Assembly (NCBI GenBank): GCA_023384025.1
Contig: JAHDXX010000014.1
Location: forward strand, 2,473 to 16,800
Length of the DNA: 14,328 nt
Reading direction: 5' to 3'
Source of the DNA: Sphingomonadaceae bacterium
Lineage (GTDB): Bacteria; Pseudomonadota; Alphaproteobacteria; Sphingomonadales; Sphingomonadaceae
Shown: piece after piece, positions 13,726-14,328 of the stretch
Layout: the number at the start of each line of letters is the position of its first letter
Position numbering within the stretch: position 1 is the first letter of the stretch
Notes under the pieces: generated by a model
What the model saw: the letters and a program-made list of their open reading frames with translations, nothing else
What the model was told of the DNA's origin: nothing
Databases searched by the model: none
Translations under genes and position numbers: made by a program

Positions 13726-14328
13726 AGCTCGACCCGCACTCCGAACCGGGCAGCGAACGGCTTGGCCGGCTGGATGTTGTTGTCGCCGTGCGCGCTCGGG
13801 TAATAGGCCTCGTCCAGCAGGTTCTCGACATTGACCTGCAGCGCGATGCGATCATCCAGCTGGTAGTAGAGCGCGGCATCGACCCGGAAGAAATCGGGCA
13901 GGGTGACCGCGTTGGACAGGCTGGCGAACTGCTCGCCCTGCCAGATCAGGCCAAGGCCGAAGCCGAACCTGTCGGTCACTTCGACATGGTTCCATGCGGT
14001 CAGCTGGTGCTCCGGCAATTGCTCCAGTCGCCGCCCGGCGGGGGCTGACCGGGTCGCGGTGCGGATCTCGCCGTCGAGATAGGTGTAGCCGATATTGGCC
14101 TGCCAGCCGGGCATGATCTTGCCCACGAGATTGAGCTCGAACCCTTCGACGCGGCTTTCGCCGACCAGCTCGACCAGGGCGGGGTTGGTCGGGCTGGGGC
14201 CCTTGCTGTTGGTCCGGTCGAGCCGGAACAGCGCGGCGGTGAGGAACAGTTCGGGCGCGACCAGCCACTTGGCGCCGATTTCGTGGTTGGTGAACCTTTC
14301 CGGCTCGAACGCTTCGTCGGCGGGGGCG
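13722..14328 (-). CDS. TonB-dependent siderophore-type receptor, C-terminal part (5' end outside window)
   Basis: The last 201 residues of an outer-membrane beta-barrel. The open frame runs to the right edge. It includes FEPERFTNHEIGAKW (the barrel strand signature of ferric-siderophore receptors), LTAALFRLDRTN, VEGFELNLVGKIMPGWQANI, GYTYLDGEI, LPEHQLTAWNHVEV, and a terminal run NVENLLDEAYYPSAHGDNN followed by AARFGVRVEL. The ENLLDExYY-like motif and paired aromatic strands are standard for the end of the barrel. The last residue is Leu rather than the usual terminal Phe. Import would need TonB-ExbBD. Similarity is to catecholate-type receptors, but the substrate is unproved because the plug lies outside. 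Its TAG overlaps the iron-sulfur gene's TAA. Confidence 0.9.
   Translation of the reverse strand, partial: APADEAFEPERFTNHEIGAKWLVAPELFLTAALFRLDRTNSKGPSPTNPALVELVGESRVEGFELNLVGKIMPGWQANIGYTYLDGEIRTATRSAPAGRRLEQLPEHQLTAWNHVEVTDRFGFGLGLIWQGEQFASLSNAVTLPDFFRVDAALYYQLDDRIALQVNVENLLDEAYYPSAHGDNNIQPAKPFAARFGVRVEL

Overview
The window looks like a chromosomal segment of a high-GC alphaproteobacterium, most likely an order Sphingomonadales member (Erythrobacter or Sphingomonas relatives). The basis is very high GC, GTG/TTG starts, many 4-base ATGA/GTGA gene overlaps, a hybrid-type CheA and a TonB-dependent siderophore-type receptor. The genus is an inference. No insertion sequence, phage gene, CRISPR array or rRNA was seen.

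Region 1 (1-3182, minus strand) is a tight four-gene operon read right to left: mmsA (CoA-acylating methylmalonate-semialdehyde dehydrogenase), a secreted NodB-type polysaccharide deacetylase, a small lipoprotein of unknown function, and a RidA-family protein cut by the window edge. Each junction is a 4-base stop/start overlap, so translation is probably coupled. Upstream lie a palindrome (possible operator) and, on the plus strand, a tRNA-Gly(CCC) gene with encoded CCA.

Region 2 (3518-11669, minus strand) is a complete chemosensory cluster in the order cheA, cheW, cheY, cheB, cheR, GGDEF-EAL protein, mcp. It contains a kinase, adaptor, response regulator, methylesterase, methyltransferase and receptor, with a membrane-bound c-di-GMP enzyme between cheR and the receptor gene. 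Both membrane proteins have only a short TM hairpin and no external ligand-binding domain. CheA carries a second CheW-like domain and a tail that resembles a decayed receiver. No cheZ, cheD or flagellar gene is present. By visual search, the only three TTAA strings in the window are all inside GTTAAC and all lie in the three intergenic gaps of this cluster, 44-59 nt before cheA, cheY and the GGDEF-EAL gene. This suggests three related promoters, possibly under CtrA, the alphaproteobacterial cell-cycle and motility regulator.

Region 3 (11726-14328) holds a MATE-family exporter gene (minus strand), a divergently transcribed [2Fe-2S] subunit of a molybdenum hydroxylase without its catalytic partner next to it (plus strand), and the 3' part of a TonB-dependent receptor gene (minus strand) whose stop codon overlaps that of the iron-sulfur gene. 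The 107-base gap between the exporter and the iron-sulfur gene must hold both promoters, but no clear elements were recognised there.

No stretch over 300 bases lacks a gene. The longest gap is 3183-3413 (231 bases), described under the palindrome and tRNA promoter entries.
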